This document shows, piece after piece, positions 51,622 through 59,811 of a DNA stretch of 64,000 nucleotides. The notes beneath the pieces were generated by a model. It saw only the letters and a program-made list of their open reading frames with translations. It ran no database searches and was not told the DNA's origin. Numbering within the stretch: position 1 is the first letter of the stretch; each line of letters starts with the position of its first letter. The translations under genes and the position numbers were made by a program. The DNA is from SG8-30 sp964406445 (GTDB lineage Bacteria > Pseudomonadota > Gammaproteobacteria > Steroidobacterales > Steroidobacteraceae). The DNA lies in the NCBI GenBank assembly GCA_964406445.1, contig CAYORU010000007.1:70286-134285 (forward strand). Reading direction: 5' to 3'.

Positions 51622-52140
51622 TCAGTAGCCGATCTTGTCTTCCACGGAGTGGCCGCGCTTGGCGACGAGGATGGTCCGGTCGAAGGTGCAGACCACGTCG
51701 CCCTTCTGGTTCTTGCCGATGGTGCGCACGGTCACGATGCCGGCGCCGGGGCGCTTCTGCGACTCGCGCTTCTCGAGCACCTCGGACTCGCCGTAGAGCG
51801 TGTCGCCGGCGAAGACCGGGTGGGTCAGCTTGATCTCGCGCCAACCGAGGTTGGCGATCGCCTTCTGGCTCACGTCGGTGACGCTCATGCCCACGAGCAG
51901 CGCCACGGTGAACGGGCTGCAGACGATGGTGCGGCCGAACTCGCTCGCCTTGGCATACTCTTCGTCGAAGTGCATCGGGTGCGTGTTCATGGTCAGCAGG
52001 GTGAACCAGGTGTTGTCGGTTTCGGTGATGGTCCGCCCGGGGCGGTGCTCGTACACGTCGCCGACCTCGAAGTCCTCGTAGTAACGGCCGAAGCGCTCGC
52101 GGTAGCGGTTCGGTCCGACGGTCACGTGGGAGTGGCTCAT
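51622..52140 (-). CDS. MaoC-like enoyl-CoA hydratase
   Basis: The 172-residue hot-dog protein has the MaoC hydratase pattern: RYYEDFEVGDVYEHRPGRTI, TEDNT-like TETDNTWFTLLTMNTHPMHF with the likely active-site Asp and His, and FAGDTLYGESEVLEKRESQ. Relatives include mesaconyl-CoA and itaconyl-CoA hydratases as well as ordinary enoyl hydratases. It is the first gene of the leftward operon and faces the GntR gene across a palindromic operator. It would hydrate the product of the acyl-CoA dehydrogenase; the CitE-type lyase could then cleave the hydroxyacyl-CoA. Confidence 0.88.
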   Translation of the reverse strand: MSHSHVTVGPNRYRERFGRYYEDFEVGDVYEHRPGRTITETDNTWFTLLTMNTHPMHFDEEYAKASEFGRTIVCSPFTVALLVGMSVTDVSQKAIANLGWREIKLTHPVFAGDTLYGESEVLEKRESQKRPGAGIVTVRTIGKNQKGDVVCTFDRTILVAKRGHSVEDKIGY

Positions 52141-52192
52141 GGGGTTCGGCTCCGGCCCGGGTGGATGCGCTAGGATGGTGCTTCGGGCATAG

Positions 52193-52204
52193 TTGTCCGG
52201 ACAA
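52193..52204. promoter_or_regulatory. Palindromic operator, probably for the GntR regulator
   Basis: TTGTCCGGACAA is a perfect 12-base palindrome lying between the divergent MaoC gene (ATG 52140) and the GntR gene (start 52258). GntR-family proteins bind such short palindromes, and the site is 52 bases from each start, so it could control both directions. Confidence 0.65.
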
Positions 52205-52257
52205 ATGCTAGGGGTCGCCGGCCGCAGGTGTCAACCGCGCCGGCCCAGGGAGGAGCC

Positions 52258-53028
52258 TTGAAGCCGGCCAGGAAACCGTCCGCACCGCGCAAGCGCTACC
52301 AGGAAGTGGCCGAGTCGCTGCTCACCGAGATCACCGGCGGGCGGCTCGCCGTGGGCTCGACGCTGCCGGGCGAGCTCGAGCTCGTGGACCAGTTCGGCGT
52401 CAGCCGCCACACCGTGCGCGAGGCGCTGCGCCGGCTCGAGCAGCTCGGTCTCATCGGTCGCCGCCAGGGTCGCGGTACCGTCGTGCTCTCGCGCCAGAGC
52501 GAGCCGAGCTATGTGCAGTCGGTGCGCTCGCCGGCGGAGCTGCTGCAATACCCCGAGGACGCGCGCCTGTCGCTGGTCGCGACGGCCTCGGTGCGCACCG
52601 GGCGGCGCCTCGCCAAGCTGCTCGGCTGCCCGGTCGGCACGGAGTGGCTGAGGATGTCGTGCCTGCGGCGCTTTCGCGAGACCCAGCTCGAGATGTGCTG
52701 GGTGGACGTGTACGTGCTGCCCGAGTTCGCCGCGATCGCCGAGCTCGTCGGCCGCCGCCACCAGCCGGTCTACGAGATGATCGAGGAACGCTTCGGCGAG
52801 CGCATCGAGAACGTCGACGTGGACATCATGGCCAGGCTTGTCCCGGAGTCGATCGCCGGGCCGCTGGGGGTCGAGGCGGGCACCCCGAGCCTGACGGTCA
52901 TCCGCCGCTACTACGGCGCCGGCAAGCGGCTGCTGGAGGCCTCGGTGGCCGAACACCCGGGCGAGCGCTACACGTATTCGCTACAGTTGCGCCGCGGCTG
53001 GCAATCCGGAGGCGGCTGGAGCACCTGA
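52258..53028 (+). CDS. GntR family regulator with UTRA domain
   Basis: A TTG at 52258 with GGGAGGAG just upstream gives 256 residues; a GTG at 52228 is an alternative. The winged helix (about 12-80) reads KRYQEVAESLLTEITGGRLA, STLPGELELVDQFGVSRHTV, REALRRLEQLGLIGRRQGRG. A UTRA ligand domain follows (about 95-245; MSCLRRFRETQLEMCWVDVY, VYEMIEERFGERIENVDVDI). Such regulators respond to a small metabolite, here presumably the acid or acyl-CoA used by the divergent operon. It is coupled to the lyase gene (TGATG). Confidence 0.9.
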   Translation: MKPARKPSAPRKRYQEVAESLLTEITGGRLAVGSTLPGELELVDQFGVSRHTVREALRRLEQLGLIGRRQGRGTVVLSRQSEPSYVQSVRSPAELLQYPEDARLSLVATASVRTGRRLAKLLGCPVGTEWLRMSCLRRFRETQLEMCWVDVYVLPEFAAIAELVGRRHQPVYEMIEERFGERIENVDVDIMARLVPESIAGPLGVEAGTPSLTVIRRYYGAGKRLLEASVAEHPGERYTYSLQLRRGWQSGGGWST

Positions 53029-53933
53029 TGGCGGCAGATCGGACCCTCGACACGCGGCGGGAGGCCCCGCTGCGAAGCCTCCTGTTCGCGCCCGGCAACC
53101 ACGCCCGGCGCCGCGAAAAAGCCCTCGAATGCGGCGCGGACGCGGTGATCCTCGACCTCGAGGACGCCGTGCCCCCGGCCGAGAAAGCCGCCGCCCGCGA
53201 GGCGCTCGCGGCGCTGCTCGCTGCAGCGCGGCCCTGCCAGGCCTGGGTGCGCGTCAACGCCGCCGACTCGCCGTGGTGCTGGGGCGACCTGCAGGCGCTG
53301 GTGCGCGAAGGCCTCGACGGCATCGTCGTGCCGAAGGCCGAGGACGCTGCAAGTCTTTCCACCCTCGACTGGGTGATCAGCCAGCTCGAGCGCGAGCGTG
53401 GCCTCACGCCCGGCGGCATTCCGATCATTCCGCTGGTCGAGAGCGCGCGCGGCGTGGCCGCCGCCACCGCCATCGCCGCGGCCAGCCCGCGCATCGCGCG
53501 CCTGTCCTATGGCGTCGCCGACTATTCGCTCGACCTCGGCCTCGCCCCGGGCGACGACGAGGCCGAGCTCGCCTGGGTGCGCGCGCAGCTGGTGCAGGCC
53601 TCGCGGACGGCCGGCCTCGCGCCGCCGGTGGACTCGGTGTTCGTGCAGGTGCGCGACTCGGCGGGCTTTCGCGCCTCGGCCGAGCGGGCGCGGCGCATGG
53701 GCCTGCGCGGCAAGCTCTGCCTGCACCCCGACCAGGTGCCGGCCGCGAACGAGGTGTTCTCGCCCAAGCCCGCCGAGATCGCGCGGGCCGAGAAGATCGT
53801 CGCCGCCTTCGCGGCCGCCGAGGCCGAGGGCTCGGCGGCGATCAGCGTGGACGGCGAGTTCGTCGACTATCCGGTGGTGGCGCGCGCCCGCGCGCTGCTC
53901 GAGCTGGCCGCGCGGCTGACACCCACGCCATGA
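53028..53933 (+). CDS. HpcH/HpaI aldolase/CitE-type acyl-CoA lyase
   Basis: ATG 53028 gives 301 residues. Family motifs are RSLLFAPGNHARRREKALEC, ADAVILDLEDAVPPAEK (metal-binding Glu/Asp), WVRVNAADSPW, IPLVESARGV and ARLSYGVADYSLDLGL. CitE-like proteins cleave 3-hydroxyacyl-CoA such as citramalyl-, malyl- or beta-methylmalyl-CoA into acetyl-CoA and an oxoacid. Together with CaiB transferases, a MaoC hydratase and an acyl-CoA dehydrogenase this recalls itaconate or other C5-dicarboxylate degradation. It overlaps cysD by ATGA, an unusual coupling. Confidence 0.88.
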   Translation: MAADRTLDTRREAPLRSLLFAPGNHARRREKALECGADAVILDLEDAVPPAEKAAAREALAALLAAARPCQAWVRVNAADSPWCWGDLQALVREGLDGIVVPKAEDAASLSTLDWVISQLERERGLTPGGIPIIPLVESARGVAAATAIAAASPRIARLSYGVADYSLDLGLAPGDDEAELAWVRAQLVQASRTAGLAPPVDSVFVQVRDSAGFRASAERARRMGLRGKLCLHPDQVPAANEVFSPKPAEIARAEKIVAAFAAAEAEGSAAISVDGEFVDYPVVARARALLELAARLTPTP

Positions 53934-54829
53934 CCCGCCTCACGCACCTCGAGCGGCTCGAGGCCGAGAGCATCCACGTCATGCGCGAGGTCGTCGCCGA
54001 GGCCGAGCGCCCGGTGATGCTCTACTCCATCGGCAAGGACAGCTCGGTGATGCTGCACCTGGCGATGAAGGCCTTCCACCCGGCCAGGCCGCCGTTCCCG
54101 CTGCTGCACATCGCGAGCGGCTGGGATTTCCGCGACATGCTCGAGTTCCGCGACCGGCGCGTCGCGGAGCTGGGCCTCAGGCTCATCGTGCACACCAACG
54201 AGGAGGGCGCCGCGGCCGGGGTGCGCCCCTGGACCCACGGCGCCGCCTACGCCGACATCATGCTGACCCAGGCGCTGCGCCAGGCGCTCGACGCGCAGGG
54301 CTTCGACTTCGCCTTCGGCGGCGGCCGCCGCGACGAGGAGAAGTCGCGCGCCAAGGAGCGGGTCTTCTCGCTGCGCTCGGCCCAGCACCGCTGGGATCCG
54401 AAGCGCCAGCGCCCCGAGCTCTGGCGCAACTACAACACCCGCAAGCGCAAGGGCGAGAGCCTGCGCGTCTTCCCGCTCTCGAACTGGACCGAGCTCGACG
54501 TATGGCAGTACATCCACGTCGAGAAGATCCCGATCGTGCCGCTCTACTATTCGGCGCCGCGGCCGGTGATCGAGCGCGACGGGCGGCTGATCATGGTGGA
54601 CGACGAGCGCATGCCGCTCGCGCCCGGCGAAGTGCCGCGCGAGCGCGTGGTGCGCTTCCGCACCCTCGGCTGCTGGCCGCTGACCGGCGCCACCGAGTCC
54701 TCGGCCGCGACCCTGCCGGCCATCATCCAGGAGATGCTCCTCGCGACCACCTCCGAGCGGCAGGGGCGGGCGGTCGACCAGGACGGCGCCGCCGCCATGG
54801 AGCGAAAGAAGCAGGAAGGATATTTCTGA
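53930..54829 (+). CDS. cysD: Sulfate adenylyltransferase subunit 2
   Basis: The 299-residue protein aligns by eye with E. coli CysD over its length. It has the PP-loop MLYSIGKDSSVMLHLAMKAF, FAFGGGRRDEEKSRAKERVF, LRVFPLSNWTELDVWQYIHV and RTLGCWPLTGATESSAATLP. With CysN it makes adenosine 5'-phosphosulfate from ATP and sulfate. One oddity: where E. coli reads Leu-His-Val-Asp-Thr-Gly-Trp-Lys-Phe, this copy has Leu-His-Ile-Ala-Ser-Gly-Trp-Asp-Phe, losing the Asp. It is coupled to cysNC (TGATG) and overlaps the lyase gene. Confidence 0.95.
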   Translation: MTRLTHLERLEAESIHVMREVVAEAERPVMLYSIGKDSSVMLHLAMKAFHPARPPFPLLHIASGWDFRDMLEFRDRRVAELGLRLIVHTNEEGAAAGVRPWTHGAAYADIMLTQALRQALDAQGFDFAFGGGRRDEEKSRAKERVFSLRSAQHRWDPKRQRPELWRNYNTRKRKGESLRVFPLSNWTELDVWQYIHVEKIPIVPLYYSAPRPVIERDGRLIMVDDERMPLAPGEVPRERVVRFRTLGCWPLTGATESSAATLPAIIQEMLLATTSERQGRAVDQDGAAAMERKKQEGYF

Positions 54830-56733
54830 TGAGCCACCAGTCGGCGCTCATCGCGAGCGACATCGAGCGCTACCTCGAGGAGCAGCAGCACAAGGGCCTG
54901 CTGCGCTTCATCACCTGCGGCAGCGTGGACGACGGCAAGAGCACGCTGATCGGCCGGCTGCTCTACGAGTCGCGGCTCATCTTCGAGGACCAGCTCGCCG
55001 CGCTCGAGGCCGACTCGAAGAAGGTCGGCACCCAGGGCGACGACCTCGACCTGGCGCTGCTGGTCGACGGGCTCGCCGCCGAGCGCGAGCAGGGCATCAC
55101 CATTGACGTCGCCTACCGCTTCTTCTCGACCGAGAAGCGCAAGTTCATCGTCGCCGACACGCCCGGCCACGAGCAGTACACCCGCAACATGGCGACCGGC
55201 GCCTCGACCGCCGACCTCGCCGTGATCCTCGTCGATGCCCGCAAGGGCGTGCTGCCGCAGACCCGCCGGCACAGCTACATCGTCTCGCTGCTCGGCGTGC
55301 GCCAGGTCGTGCTCGCCGTCAACAAGATGGACGCCATCGGCTACGGGCGCGAGACCTTCGAGGCGATCGTCGCCGAGTACCGCGACTTCGCCCGCCGCCT
55401 CGGCTTCGAGGACGTCACGGCGATCCCGCTGTCGGCGCTCAAGGGCGACAACGTCACCGCGGCCTCTGAGCGCATGCCCTGGTACACCGGGCCGGCGCTG
55501 ATGCAGCACCTCGAGACCGTCGAGGTCGAGGAGGACCTGCTGGCGAAGCCGTTTCGCATGCCGGTGCAGTGGGTCAACCGGCCGCACCAGGACTTCCGCG
55601 GCTTCGCGGGCCTGGTGGTCGCCGGGCGCATCCGCGCGGGCGAGGCGGTGCGGGTCGCGCCCTCGGGGCGGCAGAGCCGGGTCGCGCGCATCGTCACCGC
55701 GGGCGGCGATCTCGAGGAGGCCGTCGCCGGGCAGTCCGTGACGCTCGTGCTCGCGGACGAGGTCGATGTCAGCCGCGGCGACGTGCTGGCGGCGGCCGAC
55801 TCGCCGCCGGCGGTCGCCGACCAGTTCCAGGCGACGCTCGTGTGGATGCACGACGAGCCGATGCTGCCGGGCCGCCCCTACTTCCTGAAGCTCGGCACGC
55901 GCAGCGTCCCGGCGAGCGTCACCGACCTGAGGCACAAGGTCAACGTCAACACGCTCGAGCACGTCGCGGCGAAGCAGCTCGAGCTGAACGAGATCGGCCT
56001 GTGCAACGTCAGCACCGACGCACCGGTCGCCTTCGACCCCTACGGCGAGTGCCGCGACACCGGCGGCTTCGTGCTGATCGATAAGCTCACGAACGATACG
56101 GTCGGCGCCGGCATGCTGCACTTCGCGCTGCGCCGGGCCGAGAACGTCCACTGGCAGGCGCTCGACGTCAACCGGGGCGCGCGCGCCGGCCTGAAGCGCC
56201 AGCAGCCCTGCGTGCTGTGGTTCACCGGCCTTTCCGGCGCGGGCAAGTCGACCATCGCGAACCTGGTCGAGAAGCAGCTCTTTGCCCGCGGCCGGCACAC
56301 CTACCTGCTCGACGGCGACAACGTCCGCCACGGGCTCAACCGCGACCTCGGCTTCACCGAGGCGGATCGCGTCGAGAACATCCGCCGCGTGGCGGAGGTC
56401 GCCCGGCTCATGGCGGATGCCGGCCTGATCGTGCTGGTGTCCTTCATCTCCCCCTTTCGGGCCGAGCGGCGCATGGCGCGCGAGCGGATGGGCGAGGGCG
56501 AGTTCATCGAGGTGTTCGTCGACACGCCGCTGGCCGAGGCCGAGAAGCGAGACCCGAAGGGGCTCTACCGCAAGGCGCGCCAGGGGCTGATCCGCAACTT
56601 CACGGGCATCGACTCGCCCTACGAGCCGCCTGAGAACCCGGAGCTGACGATCGACACCACGCGCCTCGACGCCGAGGCCGCCGCCGCCGAGGTCATCGCC
56701 GAGCTCGAACGGCGCGGCAAGCTCGGCGGCTGA
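54829..56733 (+). CDS. cysNC: Bifunctional sulfate adenylyltransferase subunit 1/adenylylsulfate kinase
   Basis: ATG 54829 with AGGAAGGA upstream gives 634 residues. CysN part (1-450): P-loop CGSVDDGKSTLIGRLLYESR, EREQGITIDVAYRF, DTPGHEQYTRNMATGAST and VNKMDAIGYGR, all EF-Tu-like GTPase motifs. CysC part (about 455-634): a second P-loop FTGLSGAGKSTIANL, DGDNVRHGLNRDLGFTEADR and PYEPPENPELTID. It powers APS formation with GTP and phosphorylates APS to PAPS. The fusion is common in Gammaproteobacteria such as Pseudomonas and Xanthomonas. Confidence 0.96.
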   Translation: MSHQSALIASDIERYLEEQQHKGLLRFITCGSVDDGKSTLIGRLLYESRLIFEDQLAALEADSKKVGTQGDDLDLALLVDGLAAEREQGITIDVAYRFFSTEKRKFIVADTPGHEQYTRNMATGASTADLAVILVDARKGVLPQTRRHSYIVSLLGVRQVVLAVNKMDAIGYGRETFEAIVAEYRDFARRLGFEDVTAIPLSALKGDNVTAASERMPWYTGPALMQHLETVEVEEDLLAKPFRMPVQWVNRPHQDFRGFAGLVVAGRIRAGEAVRVAPSGRQSRVARIVTAGGDLEEAVAGQSVTLVLADEVDVSRGDVLAAADSPPAVADQFQATLVWMHDEPMLPGRPYFLKLGTRSVPASVTDLRHKVNVNTLEHVAAKQLELNEIGLCNVSTDAPVAFDPYGECRDTGGFVLIDKLTNDTVGAGMLHFALRRAENVHWQALDVNRGARAGLKRQQPCVLWFTGLSGAGKSTIANLVEKQLFARGRHTYLLDGDNVRHGLNRDLGFTEADRVENIRRVAEVARLMADAGLIVLVSFISPFRAERRMARERMGEGEFIEVFVDTPLAEAEKRDPKGLYRKARQGLIRNFTGIDSPYEPPENPELTIDTTRLDAEAAAAEVIAELERRGKLGG

Positions 56734-56739
56734 GGCCGC

Positions 56740-57330
56740 TCACTCGATCCGGCAGGCTTCCTCGAAGTCGAGCCGCGGGCTGCGCGGGTGCAGCTTCTCG
56801 CGCTGGCCATGGCCGAGCGAGCAGATGAAGTTCGCGCGGATCGTGGTGCCCGAAAAGAAGGCCTCATTCACCTTGTCCGCGTCGAAGCCCGACATCGGGC
56901 CACAGTCGAGTCCGAGCGCGCGCGCCGCGAGGATCAGGTAGGCACCCTGCAGCGAGGAGTTGCGAAACGCGGTCTCGTGGCGGACCTTCGGGTCCTTGAA
57001 CCAGTTCTTCGCGTCCGGGTTGTGCGGATAGAGCTTGCCGAGATGCTCGTCGAAGCGCTCGTCCATGCCGATCATCACGGTCACCGGCGCCGCGAGCACC
57101 TTGGCCTGGTTGCCCTTCGACACGCAGGCGGCGAGCTTCTCCCGCGCGGCCCGGCTCGTGGCGAACACGAAGCGCGCCGGGCAGCAGTTCGCCGAGGTCG
57201 GGCCCATGCGCAGCAGCTCGTAGAGCCGGCCGAGCGTCGCCTCCGGCACCGGGTCCTCGCGCCAGTGGCCGTGGGTGCGGGCTTCGAGGAACAGCTGGTC
57301 CAGGGCCGGGCGCTCGAGCGGTGCAGGCAT
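56740..57330 (-). CDS. rutE: Malonic semialdehyde reductase-like nitroreductase
   Basis: The 196-residue flavin protein closely follows E. coli RutE: LFLEARTHGHWREDPVPEAT, LLRMGPTSANCCPARFVFAT, KVRHETAFRNSSLQGAYLIL, ALGLDCGPMSGFDADKVNEA and LDFEEAC near the end. RutE reduces malonic semialdehyde (from uracil) or related aldehydes with NADPH. No other rut genes are near, so the pyrimidine role is not established. It converges with cysNC with a six-base gap. Confidence 0.88.
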   Translation of the reverse strand: MPAPLERPALDQLFLEARTHGHWREDPVPEATLGRLYELLRMGPTSANCCPARFVFATSRAAREKLAACVSKGNQAKVLAAPVTVMIGMDERFDEHLGKLYPHNPDAKNWFKDPKVRHETAFRNSSLQGAYLILAARALGLDCGPMSGFDADKVNEAFFSGTTIRANFICSLGHGQREKLHPRSPRLDFEEACRIE

Positions 57331-57399
57331 CGGGGATTCCGGCTATCGCCGGCGGGCGCCGGCCGCGCCAGTATACTGGCCTGAGCCAAGGGGGTCGGC

Positions 57400-58185
57400 A
57401 TGGCGACGGTCAGCGGGTTCGACGCGCGCGCGGGCATCGAGGGCCGCGTGGCGCTGGTGACGGGCGCTTCGCGCGGCCTCGGCGCGCATTTCGCGCGGGT
57501 GCTGGCCGCGCACGGCGCGCGGGTCGCGGTCTCGGCGCGGGAGATCGGCGGCGTCGAGCCGCTCGCGCGGGAGATTTCATCCGACGGTGGCGAGGCCTTC
57601 CCGGTGGCGCTCGACGTGCGCCTGCTGTCCTCCGTGCAGCAGGCCGTCGACGCGGTCGAGTGCGAGTTCGGGCCGATCTCGATCCTCGTCAACAACGCCG
57701 GCACCACGCTGACCCGTCCCGCGCTCGAGGTCTCCGAGGCGCAGTGGGACAGCGTCGTGGATACCAACCTCAAGGGGCCGTTCCTGATGGCCGGCGAGGT
57801 GGCGCGGCGCATGCGCGTGCGCAAGCAGGGCGGCGTGATCGTCAACGTCGCCTCGATCCTCGGCCTGCGCCAGGCCGGCGCGGTGCTGCCGTACTCGGCC
57901 TCGAAGGCCGCGCTGGTGCAGCTCACGAAGACCCTCGCGCTCGAGCTCGCCCGCGACGGCATCCGGGTGAACGCGCTCGCGCCCGGCTACTTCGAGACGG
58001 ACATCAACCGCGAATTCCTCGCCTCCGCGCGCGGCGAGGCGCTCTTGAAGCGCATCCCGCAGCGCCGCTTCGGCCGCTTCGAGGACCTCGACGCGCCGCT
58101 GCTGCTGCTCGCCGGGGACGGCTCGGCCTTCATGACCGGCAGCGTGCTGACGGTGGATGGCGGGCACATGGTGAGTTCGCTCTGA
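57400..58185 (+). CDS. Short-chain dehydrogenase/reductase
   Basis: The 261-residue classical SDR has the cofactor motif Thr21-Gly-Ala-Ser-Arg-Gly-Leu-Gly28, NNAG at 98-101 and the catalytic Ser152, Tyr165 and Lys169 (YSASK). The C-terminus GSAFMTGSVLTVDGGHM is typical of 3-oxoacyl reductase-like members. The Arg-rich SRGLG and VSAREIG segments suggest NADPH. The substrate is unknown. It is divergent from rutE and alone on its strand. Confidence 0.92.
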   Translation: MATVSGFDARAGIEGRVALVTGASRGLGAHFARVLAAHGARVAVSAREIGGVEPLAREISSDGGEAFPVALDVRLLSSVQQAVDAVECEFGPISILVNNAGTTLTRPALEVSEAQWDSVVDTNLKGPFLMAGEVARRMRVRKQGGVIVNVASILGLRQAGAVLPYSASKAALVQLTKTLALELARDGIRVNALAPGYFETDINREFLASARGEALLKRIPQRRFGRFEDLDAPLLLLAGDGSAFMTGSVLTVDGGHMVSSL

Positions 58186-58201
58186 CTGGGCGGTTCGGTC
58201 C

Positions 58202-58618
58202 TCAAGCCACTTTCCGCAAGTCGACCGTCTGAACCTTGATGTCGATTCCGAGGCGCATTCGCAGGGCGCCGAAGATGGCAGTGTTGTCCATGCCTGGATT
58301 GCCTTTGGATGACAGCATCCGATGAAGGCTCCTGCTGGGCATGTCCGTGAGATTCGCAAGTTGCTCGAAGCCCAAGGTCGCAATTACGAGGTCCCGCAGA
58401 ATGATCCGCGCTGTTTCCGGCTCGTCACTCAGGAACAGCGTCGCCGCTTCATCCAGCAGCGCCTTGGCGAACGCAGGATCGCGCTCGACTCGAGCAACGA
58501 TGGTCGTCGTGAAATCGCGAGTGAGCGCCAGGGGCCTTACCTCTGTCGCTTCCTGGTCGCGGTGTCGGCGGGTCGAGACGTCACGTGTCAGGCCGGACCG
58601 ACCCAGCAATGGCGCCAC
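58202..58618 (-). CDS. Antitoxin-like DNA-binding protein (HigA-type), orphan
   Basis: The reading frame gives 138 residues, but only residues about 31-135 resemble a known group: LTRDFTTTIVARVERDPAFA, ARIILRDLVIATLGFEQLAN, DMPSRSLHRMLSSKGNPGMD, NTAIFGALRMRLGIDIKV. That is the small helix-turn-helix antitoxin usually encoded after a RelE/HigB-type toxin. No start codon sits at the homology boundary, and no toxin gene is found upstream, where a decayed Rhs region begins. The ATG at 58618 is therefore uncertain and the upstream part may have been replaced by rearrangement. Confidence 0.6.
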   Translation of the reverse strand: MAPLLGRSGLTRDVSTRRHRDQEATEVRPLALTRDFTTTIVARVERDPAFAKALLDEAATLFLSDEPETARIILRDLVIATLGFEQLANLTDMPSRSLHRMLSSKGNPGMDNTAIFGALRMRLGIDIKVQTVDLRKVA

Positions 58619-58646
58619 AGCCTATGAGAGGTTCGTCGGGAGCGGC

Positions 58647-58874
58647 TCATCCATGGTACGCAGCGCGGATTCTCGACCAGCGTGCCCGCACGGCCTCGAT
58701 CTCGGCCTGTTCCGCCGGATCCGGAGGGAACATCGCACGCGACTCAAACAGTGCGCACAGCTGCCGGAACTTGACCCCCATCGACGTCGTGCGCAGTTCG
58801 ACGGTTTCCTGCTCGGCGACACGTGTCCACCGGGCGAGGTAATCCGCAGCCTGACTGGGATCAATTGCGGCCAT
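58647..58874 (-). CDS. Small protein of unknown function in the Rhs remnant
   Basis: The last 75 residues of the minus-strand frame, from ATG 58874, form a compact helical protein: DPSQAADYLARWTRVAEQET, ELRTTSMGVKFRQLCALFES, EIEAVRARWSRIRAAYHG. The Glu-Leu-Arg-x-Thr-Ser-Met-x-x-Lys-Phe-Arg-Gln-Leu pattern resembles short proteins often linked to defence or toxin-antitoxin loci, but no function is known. It is preceded in frame by Rhs sequence, so it may be read as a separate gene or as the tail of a chimera. Confidence 0.5.
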   Translation of the reverse strand: MAAIDPSQAADYLARWTRVAEQETVELRTTSMGVKFRQLCALFESRAMFPPDPAEQAEIEAVRARWSRIRAAYHG

Positions 58875-59292
58875 GGACGCATCATAGCGCACCGGCGTTC
58901 GGCGGCCAGGCGGAGCGCGAGTGTCCGCGAGCGCCACGCCGTCCTCGAGCTGCTGCGCGATGACTTCGCTGGGGGAAACAGGATCCCGGCGCTTGCCCCA
59001 GGGATCAAAGCTGTAGCGCTCGACCACCCCGCCGGTCTCATGGGTCAGCGCCACCACCGAGCCCAGGTGATCGCGGTGCAGGTAGCGGGTCGAGGTCACA
59101 GGCGCCGCGCTCGAGCGCTTGAACACCGCCACCGTCTCGCCGGCCCCGCGAATGTAGTGGACGTGCTCGGTGACGCTCGTGCCGCCCTGCACCCGGGTCA
59201 GGCGCTCGTAGCCCCCGCCCACGTACACCGTGGTCTCGCTCGTGCCGGCATCCTTCTGCGCCACCTGCCGGATCCGCTCCCGGTTCGGGCCG
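58875..59292 (-). pseudogene. Remnant of an Rhs/YD-repeat protein
   Basis: In the minus-strand frame the sequence reads YGPNRERIRQVAQKDAG, TTVYVGGGYERLTRVQGGTS, STRYLHRDHLGSVVALTHET, GGVVERYSFDPWGKRRDP, the conserved end of the Rhs core. It then loses homology (VSPSEVIAQQLEDGVALADT). The left part of an Rhs gene and a normal toxin tip are missing. A 41-base stretch (58981-59021) is identical to 62009-62049. This is a decayed copy of the Rhs modules found at 60.8-64 kb. Confidence 0.7.
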
Positions 59293-59577
59293 TAACGCCG
59301 GGTGCAGCCCGGTTGCCGGGCTGCGCACCATCAGGGGTTCCCGGAAACCTGTCGGGAGGCGCCCTGCACGATGGGTAGCCCTCATTAACGCTCGTTGTAC
59401 AATAGCCGCTGTGCGCAAACGGTCAGCGACACAGCCTTGCCCACGGAAGATCCGACCCTGCACCGCCCGGCACCGCCCACTTAGATTGGATCGGTGCCCC
59501 TGGCCAGGCGGATCGCAGGCGAAGCCCACGGCCGGCTTCGTTGAGCGCGCCGCGCCGCGCACCTGAAGGAGACCGTC
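59293..59577. other. Intergenic region with a strong hairpin, upstream of the VapB-like gene
   Basis: CAGCCCGG (59305-59312) and CCGGGCTG (59316-59323) form a perfect 8-bp stem at the edge of the Rhs remnant. A TACAAT at 59398-59403 could be a -10 element, but no -35 is evident. Otherwise I see no gene or known element in this stretch. Confidence 0.35.
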
Positions 59578-59811
59578 ATGACCAACATCACCGTCTCGCT
59601 GCCCGACGAGCTTGCCCGCCAGGCCCAGTCCGCAGGGCTGCTGCGCGATGAGGCCATCGCCGCCCTGCTGCGCGAAGCTATGCGCAAGCGCCAGGTCGAC
59701 GAACTTTTCGACACGATGGCACAGCTCGCCGCCCTCGAACCCGCCCTGACCGAGGCCGAGATCGACGCCGAGATCGCCGCCGCCCGCGCCGACCGTGCGC
59801 GTCGTCGCTGA
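59578..59811 (+). CDS. VapB-like antitoxin
   Basis: The 77-residue protein begins TNITVSLPDELARQAQSAGL, a ribbon-helix-helix-like start, then ALLREAMRKRQVDELFDTM and an acidic/Ala-rich tail typical of toxin-wrapping antitoxin ends. GAAGGAGA upstream serves as ribosome-binding site (CTGAAGGAGACC before ATG 59578). It overlaps the PIN toxin gene by 17 bases, the usual VapBC arrangement. Confidence 0.75.
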   Translation: MTNITVSLPDELARQAQSAGLLRDEAIAALLREAMRKRQVDELFDTMAQLAALEPALTEAEIDAEIAAARADRARRR

